Positions 9,001 through 17,079 of a DNA stretch of 23,039 bases are shown in pieces; position 1 is the first letter of the stretch, and every line of letters starts with the position of its first letter. Under the pieces are notes generated by a model, which was not told where the DNA came from, ran no database searches, and was given only the letters and a program-made list of their open reading frames with translations. Both the position numbers and the translations under genes were made by a program. The DNA lies in assembly GCA_030849805.1 (NCBI GenBank), contig JASANZ010001899.1, positions 1-23,039 on the forward strand, in the 5' to 3' direction. Origin of the DNA: Sergeia podlipaevii. Taxonomy: Eukaryota; Euglenozoa; Kinetoplastea; Trypanosomatida; Trypanosomatidae.

Positions 9001-12000
9001 GCATCAGCTGCGCCACACACGAGATCTGCGTGTGGATATCAAAGCTGGTTAGAATCTCCATGCACACCTCGGCAGCGCTTCGGTAACGAAGAGCCTCCGT
9101 GTTCTCGTAGGGTTCTAGGCGCACAAGGAGAGCGACAAGAGGGATATGCAAGAGAAAGTTGCCCTGCCGAGCACTCGGCGCCACAGCAGAAGCAGCAGCA
9201 GGAGAAGAAGCAGATGTAGAGTCCGTGGCCAAGAGAGGTGCAAGCACACGAAGCAGCTCGGAAATGGTATCCACGCGCTGACGAGACATCATCGCCCTCG
9301 CGGTTGCCTCGTCCTGTTGCTGCTTCTCCTCCTCCTTAACCTCGAGCAGCAGGGATGCCATCAGCACAAGTCCCTGCCGGAGCAGAGCGCTGCGCACTTG
9401 AAACGCACCATTGGAGTCCTTCTCGCACAAGGCACGGCGCTGCGTCACACACAGCGTTGTGAGCTCCGTAACAAGACCAAACACACCGCGTGCGTAGGCA
9501 TCCATGAGCCGATTGCTCCCCTCGATCGTCGCGAGCACCTCGCCATTTTGAGAGGTGGATGGAACGAGAAGGGGAAGCATGCCATCCACAGGGTACTTCG
9601 CTAATAGCTGCAGCACAAGTCCTGCAAGCGACTCCTCGTCCTCGTCGTCGTCCACGTTGACGCACGGCGCCACACGCAGAACAGTGGTGAAGAGGCGCAG
9701 CAGTAGCAAACTCGTGCTGTCACGAGGCCACGTGAGAGCGGCGGAGAAGGAGTGGCAGACATCCAGGATGTCCACAGCCTGGCTGTACTGAAGAGGATTC
9801 GTGACGGAGCAAGACACTGGTGGCTGCCAGCCCGCAGCACCAGCAGCAGCAACAGCGCTCGCTGACGCAGACTGAGGTGCGAGAGATTCGAGTATGTCAA
9901 CGACCGCCTCTAGCTTCGCGGTAGCTGCGGCATCCTCATTGCTGCCATCCGCCGCCGTCTTCTTGCTTGTCTTTCCACTCCCAGACCGACATTGACGATC
10001 ATGGCGAAGAGAAGAAAGTAAAGGGAGAAACACACGATCAAAGCCACCCACCGTGCGAGCGCACATGGCGCACACATCTGGGCCTATAAGCGACACCGCT
10101 GAAAGTATGGCGGGAGTCACGTGAGCGGCAAGCGCCTCCGCGCATGCAGAAGCAGAAGCAGCAGCAGCAGCGCCTGTCCCCTCCGAGGCGGCCGTTTGCA
10201 CCTTCTTTTTGGTAGCGGCAGCGGCAGCGGAGCGGGAAAAGATCAAAGTGTTGCTGCTACTACTGCCGCCAGCGCTGACGCTCGCCCCGGCGCTTAGGGC
10301 AACAGCGAGAAGCGTGAGGGCGTGACGGAATATAGGCCGCACCCCGCCACTGCTCACTCGCAGATAAGGAAACTGAAGCAGAAGAAGCGCAAGACGGACT
10401 GCGGCATCGGCTGCGACTGAATCAGGCTTCAGGTCGGTCGCCACGCACGCCCTAGCACACACCGCATCAAGAAACTCAGCAGCATCGACATCCACCACGA
10501 ATGCGTTGCTCTCCCCTGACTGCTGCTGTTTCTTCTTTGGGGCTGCAATAGGGCCTGCCGCACTCCTGAGAAGCCGCTCCAGACAAGGAAGGAACGCGGG
10601 GAGGCAGAGCAGAGTCCTTTGCATCTGGCCTGTCTTCTTCTTGCCCTGGCCAGAGGTGGACGAGGAAGAAGAAGTATCTGGAACGGCAAAGAAGTACGTC
10701 ACGGCGCGAGTGGCGAGTCTGTAGGGGACCACCATCGTTGTGCAACCCTCCGCTTGCTCCTCGGCAACCATCGCGCTGAGCAGCTCGGCAGCTGAGCTGG
10801 GAAGGCGAAAGCGGGACTCCTCACGGGCAAGAGACTCGACGAGGGCACTCAGCGTAGTCATCGTGCACTGCTTGTGTGTCTTCATCGCCAGCTCGATAAC
10901 GAGACGCGCAGAAGACGATGCTGAACCGCGGGAAGCAGTGGCGTTTGACGCGGTCAGGATGGTATCCTGAAGGGACTGCAGAAGCTTCTCGCGGCTTGCG
11001 TTCGCTGTGCATAAAGGCAGCATCACCAGAATAAGCGTGAGAGCGCCAAACAAAGAAGAAGACGTCCTACAGCCATTGCGCGCCTCAGAGAGCGTCGTGT
11101 AATCCATGACCGACTTGTACACGAGGCGGTACCAGTCCACAGCAACGTGAGAGGCCGCAGTTTGCCCCATCTCCTCTTCTGTCTCCTCTCCATCCGCAAC
11201 AGCTGTGGCGCGGGCCTCCTGCAGCAACAGCAATAGCGCAGGAGGAAGAACCGTAGTGCCCTCAGCGAGAGCCGGAAGTGGGACATCAAGATAACCCAGA
11301 AGTCTCAGCAATGTAGTCAGTACCTGTGTGGAGACTATCATCTTGCCTGCCTCTTCCTCCATCCGCGACAGCAGTGACTGTACTGCACGCTGCACCACGG
11401 AGGCCATGACAGCGGTAAAGGCATTACGAGGAAGATACACAGCAGCGGTGATAGAGTTGTGCGCACCGCGGCCCACGGACGCGGCAGCCCCAGTGCGAGT
11501 CCCGGATTGCGCAAGAGCACGTTGCACTTGCTGCAGACGCCCCAGATAGCCACCTTCGCTACCCTCGCCCTCCTCTTGCTGCCGCTGCTGGTTGTTCCCC
11601 ACCGCCTTCTTCGCCGTTGCCAGCGCGTCCCTCTCGGCAGATCCAACCAGGAAATGAAGAAGCCTCTGCTCTGTAGTAGTAGTAGAGGTACTGGGCTCCA
11701 CACCACCCAGGGCGGCAAGGCAAGCGGCGGTTGCGACGGCACTCTCCAGCGTAGCTCTCTCCACGTGCGCAGCTGGCGTGTCCGGGCTGAGTGCGGCCGT
11801 GGCGCTGCGGAGCGCAGCTGGGAGGCACGCACGAGCCTCGGGCAGGATGCAGCCGAGTAGGGCTGCGTTGCTTAGAAGTGCTAAGACGTCTGTTGATGAC
11901 GAAGATGTAACGGTGGAACTGCCTTTTTGCTGCCTCTTCCTGGCAACAGACTCCTCCTCATCACTGAGATCGTCATCGTCGCTGGATGCAGTTTTGTTGT

Positions 12001-14416
12001 TGGTAGACTTCCCAGCGACGGTGCCTCTCGGTTGGAAGAGAGCCTCTCGGCTAGTAGTAGTGAGATCAGGAAAGCTTTCCAGGAGCGCCTGCTCCATCGC
12101 CTTCAACAGCTGCTTGTCCTCGCTGTCGGCGGCGGCGGTGCCGTTGGCCATCTCGAGCGGTGCAGCACCAGCACCATGGATTGCACTTTTACACGACACA
12201 GAAAGATACAGGAGCGTCGTGTGGTACATCACTGTCGACCGGAGAGCCTCCAGAGCTGCATTGCCACTGACCTGCTGCGCCTGTTGCTTCTTCTGCTTCT
12301 TGGGGCTCCCACTCGACGATTTCTTCTTGCAACTGTCACCCGCCATCATCTGCTTCATGAGTGGAGCGAGCACAAAGATGAAGTACTCGTTGCGCACGTG
12401 GATGCCGTGAAGAGACGCCATCGTACTGAGAGAGTGAAGGAGCGCCTTGAGAGCGACTGTGTAGAAGTTGGTAGTGGAAGCGGGGGTGGCATCACGAGTC
12501 TCTCCCTCTTCCTCTGTCTTGTCTGTAAGCGCAGAGGAATCCAGCAGCGCAGAGGCCAACTTCGCCAGAACAGCCGCAGCAGCACGCTGAAACGCCTTTG
12601 CAGTCTCCGCATCCGACTCGTACTGCGCCACATGGGCCAGGAGCTCAAGTAGGGATCCGCCAACACTAGCAGCGCCAGCAGCTGATAAAGAAGACGTGGT
12701 GGTGAGCTGGGCAAGAGACATAGACTGCAAGGTGCTCGCCGCGACTTTCTTCACCTCTGGTAGTGGGTGCAGCAAACAAGCAAACAAAGGGAGACGCTGA
12801 GGCTCGCTGCAACCGTGCGTGCGAACTTCCAGCACCTGATAGCGAGTTCCGCTGAGGTAGCGGGAGAGAAAGGCGGTGACAGCAGCAGCAGCAGAAGCGT
12901 CTCCGCTGGTAGCCCCTTTCGCCCCGTTGTCTTGAATCAGGATGGACGAGAATGCCGCGTCAAAGGCACTCTGATAGCGACGCTCAAGAGCCGATATGAT
13001 CGGGTTGAAGAACGCATGCGCCGCCCTTGCAGCCTCTGCTGCTGCATCATCTCCTTCGCCACCCTGCGCGGTTTCGCTGTTGTTATCGCCAAGCGCGTAT
13101 TCGCAAGAGACCAGTGTACGCAAGTAAGATCGCACAACGCCACTTGAGAGGGGAAGCTCCTCCGCGGCAACCTGCAAAAACAGCTGCACTTCGTGAGGCA
13201 CGGAGAAGATGCTGCGCGCCATAGAAAGTCGGTCAAGGCAAAAACGAACGAGGACAGAGACCAGCGCCTCATAGGCGAGGACACCCTCCTCCTGCGCGGC
13301 TTCCACTGCGACCTGAGACAGCAAGGGCCCCCACTGTGCCCATGGGAGAGCCACAAGCGCGGAGAGATGTGGAGCGAAGGGCACCTGCGTCACGGTGGCG
13401 GACTGGGTCTGGAACAGCACCTCAACCAACGCGAGAAGGTCGGTGAGAGGGACAGCTGAGGTGGAGGAAGTGGCCTGGCGCAGCAGAGTCAAAATCGGCT
13501 TCATCGCGGTGGAAAGCATCTGAAGTGAGAAGTTAGACTCCACACTCCACGCCGCGAGCACAACGAGAGCAGTGCAAATTGACTCCCGGTCAGCAGACGC
13601 CCCACCAGCGCCGCGGCTGGCAGCTCCTTCAAAGAGCTGCTCCTCCTCCGTTGGCATCCACTCCGTCGTGGCGGCCGCACCCGCTTCCGAGCCAGACGCC
13701 GCCCCGCTGATAAACTCCACTACGAACGGAAACAAAGTGCGCCATAGGGACTCGGCATCACGGTGGCTGGCCAGCGCACACGCAACGCTTGCAAAAACCG
13801 CGTTGGCTGCGTTGTTGCGTACTCCAAGGCGGACTGGCATAGCCATTGTGAGACACACAAGACGCAGTGCCTTGCGGCTCTCCCCACAGACGAGAATAAG
13901 CTGATCGCGAAGCAGCGGGGCACCGCGCTCCTGGTTGGTCGTCAGGAAATCAAATCCGGTATCACGAAGGTCCAGCAGCAGCAATGCACGAGCGAAAAGA
14001 TTGTGATCATGAAAGGGCAAGAAGGCACGTAGAACTGCCTGAGCATTGTACACGTGCACCTCATGCACACGCACCAGATACTCAAAGACCTGCTGTGCAG
14101 CAGTGAGGAAAAGGTGGGGACTCAGCAACGTTAGGAAATGCTCCAAGCGACGATCAAGTGCTTTGCTCTCTTCGCCAGTGAGCAGCTTGCGCTCTTGACG
14201 CACCCGCTGGCGGTTAAAGAGGTCATCAATGAAAGGGTGAAGACGATTGTCGATGGACACAAGTGTATGAAGGCCAGTAATGGCCAGCTCTAGCACCTGC
14301 TCACGAGAGAAGCTGCGCGCATCGCCCTTGCTAAAGAGAAAAGAATCGCTGAGGCGTCCATCGTCTGTGGAGCGCTGCTGCAGCTTCTGAAGCTGCGCAG
14401 CGAGCTGGGAGGTCAT
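6068..14416 (-). CDS. UTP10: UTP10 / HEATR1, U3 snoRNP small-subunit processome scaffold
   Basis: 2782 aa, ATG at 14416, TGA stop, one uninterrupted frame. The first 150 residues follow the UTP10/HEATR1 N terminus: MTSQLAAQLQKLQ, then HPFIDDLF, FLTLLSPHLFL and the HLYN-like HVYNAQAVLRAFLPFH segment. The rest is helical HEAT-like repeat sequence, and the last 100 residues keep the family's C-terminal pattern (LRNRSRHVRRLTLVCL ... ELTEDHDDVV). In the t-UTP/UtpA subcomplex this nucleolar scaffold binds nascent 35S-type pre-rRNA early, supporting rDNA transcription and 18S rRNA maturation. It is clearly longer than yeast (about 1770 aa) or human (about 2140 aa) proteins. The excess is largely Ala/Ser-rich and charged inserts: Lys/Gln near 690-715, Asp/Glu near 810-830, Lys-rich near 1820-1845, acidic near 1895-1930 and Gly/Asp near 2520-2540. 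All other open frames inside it are shadows. Confidence 0.93.
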   Translation of the reverse strand: MTSQLAAQLQKLQQRSTDDGRLSDSFLFSKGDARSFSREQVLELAITGLHTLVSIDNRLHPFIDDLFNRQRVRQERKLLTGEESKALDRRLEHFLTLLSPHLFLTAAQQVFEYLVRVHEVHVYNAQAVLRAFLPFHDHNLFARALLLLDLRDTGFDFLTTNQERGAPLLRDQLILVCGESRKALRLVCLTMAMPVRLGVRNNAANAVFASVACALASHRDAESLWRTLFPFVVEFISGAASGSEAGAAATTEWMPTEEEQLFEGAASRGAGGASADRESICTALVVLAAWSVESNFSLQMLSTAMKPILTLLRQATSSTSAVPLTDLLALVEVLFQTQSATVTQVPFAPHLSALVALPWAQWGPLLSQVAVEAAQEEGVLAYEALVSVLVRFCLDRLSMARSIFSVPHEVQLFLQVAAEELPLSSGVVRSYLRTLVSCEYALGDNNSETAQGGEGDDAAAEAARAAHAFFNPIISALERRYQSAFDAAFSSILIQDNGAKGATSGDASAAAAVTAFLSRYLSGTRYQVLEVRTHGCSEPQRLPLFACLLHPLPEVKKVAASTLQSMSLAQLTTTSSLSAAGAASVGGSLLELLAHVAQYESDAETAKAFQRAAAAVLAKLASALLDSSALTDKTEEEGETRDATPASTTNFYTVALKALLHSLSTMASLHGIHVRNEYFIFVLAPLMKQMMAGDSCKKKSSSGSPKKQKKQQAQQVSGNAALEALRSTVMYHTTLLYLSVSCKSAIHGAGAAPLEMANGTAAADSEDKQLLKAMEQALLESFPDLTTTSREALFQPRGTVAGKSTNNKTASSDDDDLSDEEESVARKRQQKGSSTVTSSSSTDVLALLSNAALLGCILPEARACLPAALRSATAALSPDTPAAHVERATLESAVATAACLAALGGVEPSTSTTTTEQRLLHFLVGSAERDALATAKKAVGNNQQRQQEEGEGSEGGYLGRLQQVQRALAQSGTRTGAAASVGRGAHNSITAAVYLPRNAFTAVMASVVQRAVQSLLSRMEEEAGKMIVSTQVLTTLLRLLGYLDVPLPALAEGTTVLPPALLLLLQEARATAVADGEETEEEMGQTAASHVAVDWYRLVYKSVMDYTTLSEARNGCRTSSSLFGALTLILVMLPLCTANASREKLLQSLQDTILTASNATASRGSASSSARLVIELAMKTHKQCTMTTLSALVESLAREESRFRLPSSAAELLSAMVAEEQAEGCTTMVVPYRLATRAVTYFFAVPDTSSSSSTSGQGKKKTGQMQRTLLCLPAFLPCLERLLRSAAGPIAAPKKKQQQSGESNAFVVDVDAAEFLDAVCARACVATDLKPDSVAADAAVRLALLLLQFPYLRVSSGGVRPIFRHALTLLAVALSAGASVSAGGSSSSNTLIFSRSAAAAATKKKVQTAASEGTGAAAAASASACAEALAAHVTPAILSAVSLIGPDVCAMCARTVGGFDRVFLPLLSSLRHDRQCRSGSGKTSKKTAADGSNEDAAATAKLEAVVDILESLAPQSASASAVAAAGAAGWQPPVSCSVTNPLQYSQAVDILDVCHSFSAALTWPRDSTSLLLLRLFTTVLRVAPCVNVDDDEDEESLAGLVLQLLAKYPVDGMLPLLVPSTSQNGEVLATIEGSNRLMDAYARGVFGLVTELTTLCVTQRRALCEKDSNGAFQVRSALLRQGLVLMASLLLEVKEEEKQQQDEATARAMMSRQRVDTISELLRVLAPLLATDSTSASSPAAASAVAPSARQGNFLLHIPLVALLVRLEPYENTEALRYRSAAEVCMEILTSFDIHTQISCVAQLMRLVMDPAAQLEAKETAAEKKKKGKSDSKCAEGDDEAEQMHQVVHLFRRMVKPNQIINRQESLLNMITTTVKSDDFLRPFIELQHHANSRKGTGRGQRGDTEGEEEDVDEKSQHTSEERAMKAEEGTRTNDECMNLLVCALELFSHYSDLNSNTANDVIPSSTDFASISPEDAGIYGEEKAYTMLLELLSGNALACVLAGINEPTFVECENRLLRDSHVSLQLKGLEVLLDRLHHSLPTIENTLSDEEMERHRRDLRDPKKKLTLMDLVRVKARPLTTKRSFSLFEHLMALIEMAIKAIMLPSTASLSTSAVASQQQRRQLYRMLQLCVACAEELIRIVGSGGSTQAEKTLLNVNRSKRVTEAVLAKLFGNKARVQQVHRFLTSICDSLVPQLTRSVHTMFHPVSNIAEQHKATTALEEEDVLLALTFMITALGTTAQVMGAAFTAPHCTTLLETVVSAAVFQVVELPGIVARGEAGSLLRHTTLSCLIRCLPSCWHMCQPFLSHLLLAASHLINVDDGETHYLCVEVLTVIEALMDPQLFLEAGTACLRGIPYANAAILSGADRQTAVAAATAGSVDFSTGEMTSAGAENGAQQRKRARRVRLLKLQPTTHSFSLFFSCIQRRINSLKKEDLAHIGSMMMEMGASTPQTNFWLAALQALASAPSLPPSEVVMPVLEAFTTFFLKFKPKHCIKFLQVVAMWAFGGDSVEFTRLLLLANSESGGGGRGEDSDDEGAGESYGRNHGPMSRTVAHGWVLYFALFNHLLDKLGAILDFGFHIALPYIVTTLNTFCSSSKAPHKSLGALVPLTLEGALDSVRRMSLAQTPGPDYDYSIPLEVQFASVEVFNSLMPALVHQLTNTAFLSDEVHDYAFRAEHAVVPAIRSFFACLNSSKLQSKTQAELVKGLRNRSRHVRRLTLVCLDGVYADGGQELASRLMAEMLSDVVELTEDHDDVVVETARRFCTALSHMTGQDVLHAMS

Positions 14417-14553
14417 TGCAGTTGCTTGAGTGTGCTATGGTGTTTGTGTATCTGTGCGTGTATTGTAAATAATGCTATTGCTGCTGTAGCTATATATATT
14501 GGTCACTCTTGATTTTATCAAAACTTAATTTTGTTTACCCGAAAAAATAAATG

Positions 14554-14575
14554 CTTATGAAAAAAAAAAAAAAGG
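14554..14575 (-). promoter_or_regulatory. Predicted trans-splice acceptor for UTP10
   Basis: On the minus strand a run of about 14 T (14573-14560) is followed by CATAAG, with the AG at 14555-14554. The implied 137-nt leader has no ATG. Other AG dinucleotides lie a little downstream, so the exact site is uncertain. Confidence 0.45.
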
Positions 14576-14679
14576 AATTCCCTCCAGAGCAATTCCCTCT
14601 TGCTATTTTTTATATAATATATACTAAATCAATAGATATTCAACTGTAACAGGCGCACGTGCTCTTGTTCTGTCGTTAA

Positions 14680-14708
14680 TAAAAAAAAAATAATAATAAT
14701 AATAATAA
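14680..14708. repeat. Poly-A and (TAA)n tract
   Basis: A run of A followed by about seven TAA units on the plus strand, in the AT-rich spacer upstream of UTP10. Confidence 0.9.
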
Positions 14709-15055
14709 AGAACGACGCAGACTTTAATGTATCTGCAATATTGAAAAAGAAAGGAAAGCATAATAATAATAAATATATATAAATGTAAGACGAGAATAGA
14801 GAAGTGTTCAACTGTGTAGGAAAAAGAGAAAGAAAAAATGCATTTGTCCTTCTTATATTTCCCTTCTTTCTTCCGCTTTACAATAATAAAATAAATAATA
14901 ATAAAAAACACCAATATAAAGAGACTGAGTATCAACCAACACCAACAACGACAAAAGAAAAAAAAAAGCAGACGAGTCATGCTTTATGACGTGTCGTCAC
15001 TGCATCCCCCAGCATGGCACGCCTCAATATTATTTTAATCGAACCAGGCGTACAG

Positions 15056-15110
15056 GAAGGGGGAGAGAAGAGAAACCTGCCACAGCCACCTCTCTTTGAT
15101 GACCCCCTTC
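15056..15110 (-). other. Candidate stem-loop in the EAF6-like 3' UTR
   Basis: Two nested inverted repeats: GAAGGGGG (15056-15063) pairs with CCCCCTTC (15103-15110), and inside it AAGAGA (15068-15073) pairs with TCTCTT (15091-15096). The arms are separated by small internal loops of 4 and 6 bases, with a 17-base terminal loop. It begins about 12 nt after the TAA stop at 15123. Structure is inferred from complementarity only. Confidence 0.45.
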
Positions 15111-15122
15111 TCCCTCCTTTTA

Positions 15123-16058
15123 TTATGACTGGACTCTACGACCCCTTCGGGCGGTAGTCACTCCTCCCTGATCATCCTCCTCCTCAACAGTCCCTCTGCG
15201 GCGCTTGCCTAGCTGCCATCTGTCCTCTGATCCAAGCTGTGCAGATGATGTTTGCTGCTGCTGCCTCCTCGTGCCCGCAGAGGCTCCTCTCCAACCCCCT
15301 CGCTGTTGCCGCGTAGACTTCGCCAGCTCCACCCGCGCCAGCGCACCCACCGAAGATGCGGTGAAGACACGTTCATTAGGCGTAAATGTGTGAAGGCGAG
15401 CATGCAGCGCAAGACCAGCATCGGCGCTGCTCATTGTGTGGAACGGTAAAGCTCCTCCACCGCCGTTAGTGGCTCCGTACCCGTACGCTGGCGCCGTGGT
15501 GGCGGCCCCGGTCGACGATGCTGCAGTGCCATTTGATAGAAAAGAAGAGCTCCCCGCCAGTCGAGCAGAGAACCCACCCATTGTTGGCGCCGAAGTTGGC
15601 GACCCGCTTGCAATGACCGCAGTCGCCGTAGTCGTCGCAGTCGCTGCAGCAGCAGCAGAGGAGGAAGAAGAGGATGGCGCCAGAGGACTTGACGCACACA
15701 CAATTGCAGGGCCGCTGTGAATAAATGAGCGGCGCTCCAGTTCAAATCCATCAAATAAAGACCCGCCAAGTTCAATACATTGTGCCAGAAAGTGGCTTTC
15801 TAGGTCATAGATGCGCATGTCCACCTCAACGAGCGCGTCTTCAATCTCCTCCCTGCTTGCTCTGATCTCCTCCAACTCCTTGTAGGCTTTGGAAGAAAGA
15901 GGTACCGTCTTCTCTCTCACAAGCTCGCTCCTACTGCCACGCCCAGCTCTCTCTGTAGAGCCATGAGTCTGCCTGCTACCTCCACTGATGCCGCCTCCAC
16001 CACCACCACCACGAGCGGGAAGCGAAGATGTATGTGTGGTGTCCTTCTTAGGGGGCAT
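15123..16058 (-). CDS. EAF6: EAF6-like histone acetyltransferase complex subunit
   Basis: 311 aa, ATG at 16058, TAA stop. Residues 57-110 match the Eaf6/MEAF6 core: a Glu/Arg-rich helix, then MRIYDLESHFL (81-91) and GGSLFDGFE (98-106), parallel to the family's IYAFEGSYL ... YGNIIRGWD. A second Eaf6 hallmark (animal RLFSKSS-type) appears as RVFTASS at 230-236. Eaf6 is a small subunit of NuA4 and related MYST-type acetyltransferase complexes in the nucleus. Here the two conserved parts are separated by about 120 residues of Ser/Ala/Thr/Gly low complexity. There is also a Gly run (17-23) and a basic GKRRR patch (284-288), so the protein is longer than typical Eaf6. The upstream in-frame ATG at 16118 is rejected: it precedes the predicted acceptor and encodes only the pyrimidine tract. 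Confidence 0.82.
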   Translation of the reverse strand: MPPKKDTTHTSSLPARGGGGGGGISGGSRQTHGSTERAGRGSRSELVREKTVPLSSKAYKELEEIRASREEIEDALVEVDMRIYDLESHFLAQCIELGGSLFDGFELERRSFIHSGPAIVCASSPLAPSSSSSSAAAAATATTTATAVIASGSPTSAPTMGGFSARLAGSSSFLSNGTAASSTGAATTAPAYGYGATNGGGGALPFHTMSSADAGLALHARLHTFTPNERVFTASSVGALARVELAKSTRQQRGGWRGASAGTRRQQQQTSSAQLGSEDRWQLGKRRRGTVEEEDDQGGVTTARRGRRVQS

Positions 16059-16690
16059 GTAGCGGGGTATATTTTTGATTGCTAAGGATGACAAAAAGGG
16101 AAAAAGAAAAACGCTCAAGATAAGTTCGCGTTACTGCTTCACAAAATAAAAGTTCTGAAATGTGGATAGCAAGATTGTCTTTAAAAAGGGGGAGAAAAAA
16201 AAAAGGAGAAAAAGGGATGGCTTTCCTGCGCTTAATATTGCTTTCCTTTTTTTCTTTTTGTTCCCCGTGATGATGACTATAGGAGAGAACTCTATGCAAT
16301 GTTGCCGCTGCGCCCTTATGCGTCTACTATTTACAATAGCTATATATAGAAAGACAAATATATATATGGGAGAAGAAAGGTCCTTCAAAACTGGCTGCAA
16401 AGCTGCTCCTAGGTGTATTTATGCTTATGCATGAGAAATGCAACACGTAGACAAATAAGGCAAAAGCAAACAAGAGGGGAAAGCAGGTGAGAAAATAGCC
16501 AAAAGGAAAACTGTTTTTGTATCAGGAGAGTCACATATATATGCGCGCATGAAGAAAAAAAGTAGAAAAGAAAAAGGAAGCAACAGATCGAAGGAAAATA
16601 GAAAAACTGAGTTGCTGTTACTCTCCTCGGCTTTTCATCCTTTCAATAGTAAGAAAAGCAATAAACAGGGAAAAAAGAATCTTGGGGGTC
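16059..16690. other. Spacer between META copy 5 and the EAF6-like gene
   Basis: About 630 AT-rich bases without a supported gene. It carries the 3' UTR of META copy 5 and, near 16111-16082, the acceptor of the EAF6-like gene. A minus-strand frame ending at 16131 and a plus-strand frame at 16162-16434 lack domains and are mostly Lys/Phe-rich. Confidence 0.7.
16082..16111 (-). promoter_or_regulatory. Predicted trans-splice acceptor for the EAF6-like gene
   Basis: On the minus strand a long T/C tract (16111-16091) is followed by TCATCCTTAG, with the AG at 16083-16082. The leader is 23 nt and free of ATG. This site sits between the upstream ATG (16118) and the chosen start (16058). Confidence 0.65.
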
Positions 16691-17062
16691 CTACTGAGTG
16701 TTGGCATCAGCATGGATCTTGTGAAACACAATCACATTCTCATTGTGTGTGCACACAAGCTTCTTTCCCTCTGTCACCACCTTCAAGCCTTCGTGAGAAG
16801 CAAAAGCCTTTCCCATTACATTTTCAATATCCATTTCATACTTAGGCCCCATCATCAACGTAGAAATCAGCCGTCCTTTGAGAGCTCCTTTGTGATGCTG
16901 CACGGTACCTCGTATCAGGTTCGCTACATCAAGGTGAAGAGTATACTCATCAGGCTTTTGATCAGGAGAAGGCAGCAAGGTGAGCTGCACCTTCGTGTCC
17001 TGAGTAGCCTTCTCCCCGTTGAAACTAATCAGTTTGTATGTACCTTCCAGAGACTTCGACAT
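16691..17062 (-). CDS. META-domain (HslJ-like) protein, array copy 5
   Basis: 123 aa, ATG at 17062, TAG stop; last transcribed of five tandem paralogues. The family pattern is complete: SLEGTYKLISFNGEK at the N terminus, DVAN (45-48), a Gly-Ala-Leu-Lys-Gly strand, STLMMG (67-72), MDIE (77-80) and a closing IVF strand (111-113). META/HslJ domains are small beta folds. In Leishmania the META1 member is associated with infective metacyclic forms; its biochemical role is unresolved. There is no signal peptide or membrane segment, so a cytosolic location is inferred. The C terminus carries an extra polar tail (HADANTQ). Residue 104 is Cys where siblings have Leu or Thr. The only AG after the upstream T-tract touches the ATG, which is odd. 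Confidence 0.85.
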   Translation of the reverse strand: MSKSLEGTYKLISFNGEKATQDTKVQLTLLPSPDQKPDEYTLHLDVANLIRGTVQHHKGALKGRLISTLMMGPKYEMDIENVMGKAFASHEGLKVVTEGKKLVCTHNENVIVFHKIHADANTQ

Positions 17063-17079
17063 CTTCAAAAAAAAAAAAA
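17063..17079 (-). promoter_or_regulatory. T-tract and AG directly abutting the META copy 5 start codon
   Basis: On the minus strand 13 T (17079-17067) are followed by GAAG and then the ATG. The AG (17064-17063) would leave a leader of zero bases apart from the added spliced leader. A further AG at about 17131-17130 is upstream of the T-tract and lacks a good pyrimidine tract. The true acceptor is therefore uncertain. Confidence 0.35.

Larger units (their letters stand above)
14417..15122. other. Spacer between EAF6-like gene and UTP10
   Basis: About 700 very AT-rich bases. From the right it holds a candidate 3' UTR stem-loop of the EAF6-like gene (15110-15056), then TAA/AATA-type repeats including a run at about 14680-14708, then the UTP10 acceptor and leader. 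A minus-strand frame at 14980-14624 encodes Tyr/Phe/Ile homopolymers produced by the microsatellites and is not called. Confidence 0.7.

Noticed and set aside
14624..14980. 118-codon minus-strand open frame with hydrophobic runs, resembling a membrane protein
   Set aside because: The Tyr, Phe and Ile runs are direct translations of TAA/AAT microsatellites and poly-T; there is no domain and no conserved-looking composition.
16059..16118. Possible N-terminal signal peptide on the EAF6-like protein (start at 16118)
   Set aside because: The hydrophobic residues are encoded by the polypyrimidine tract, and the predicted splice acceptor at 16083-16082 removes that ATG from the mRNA.
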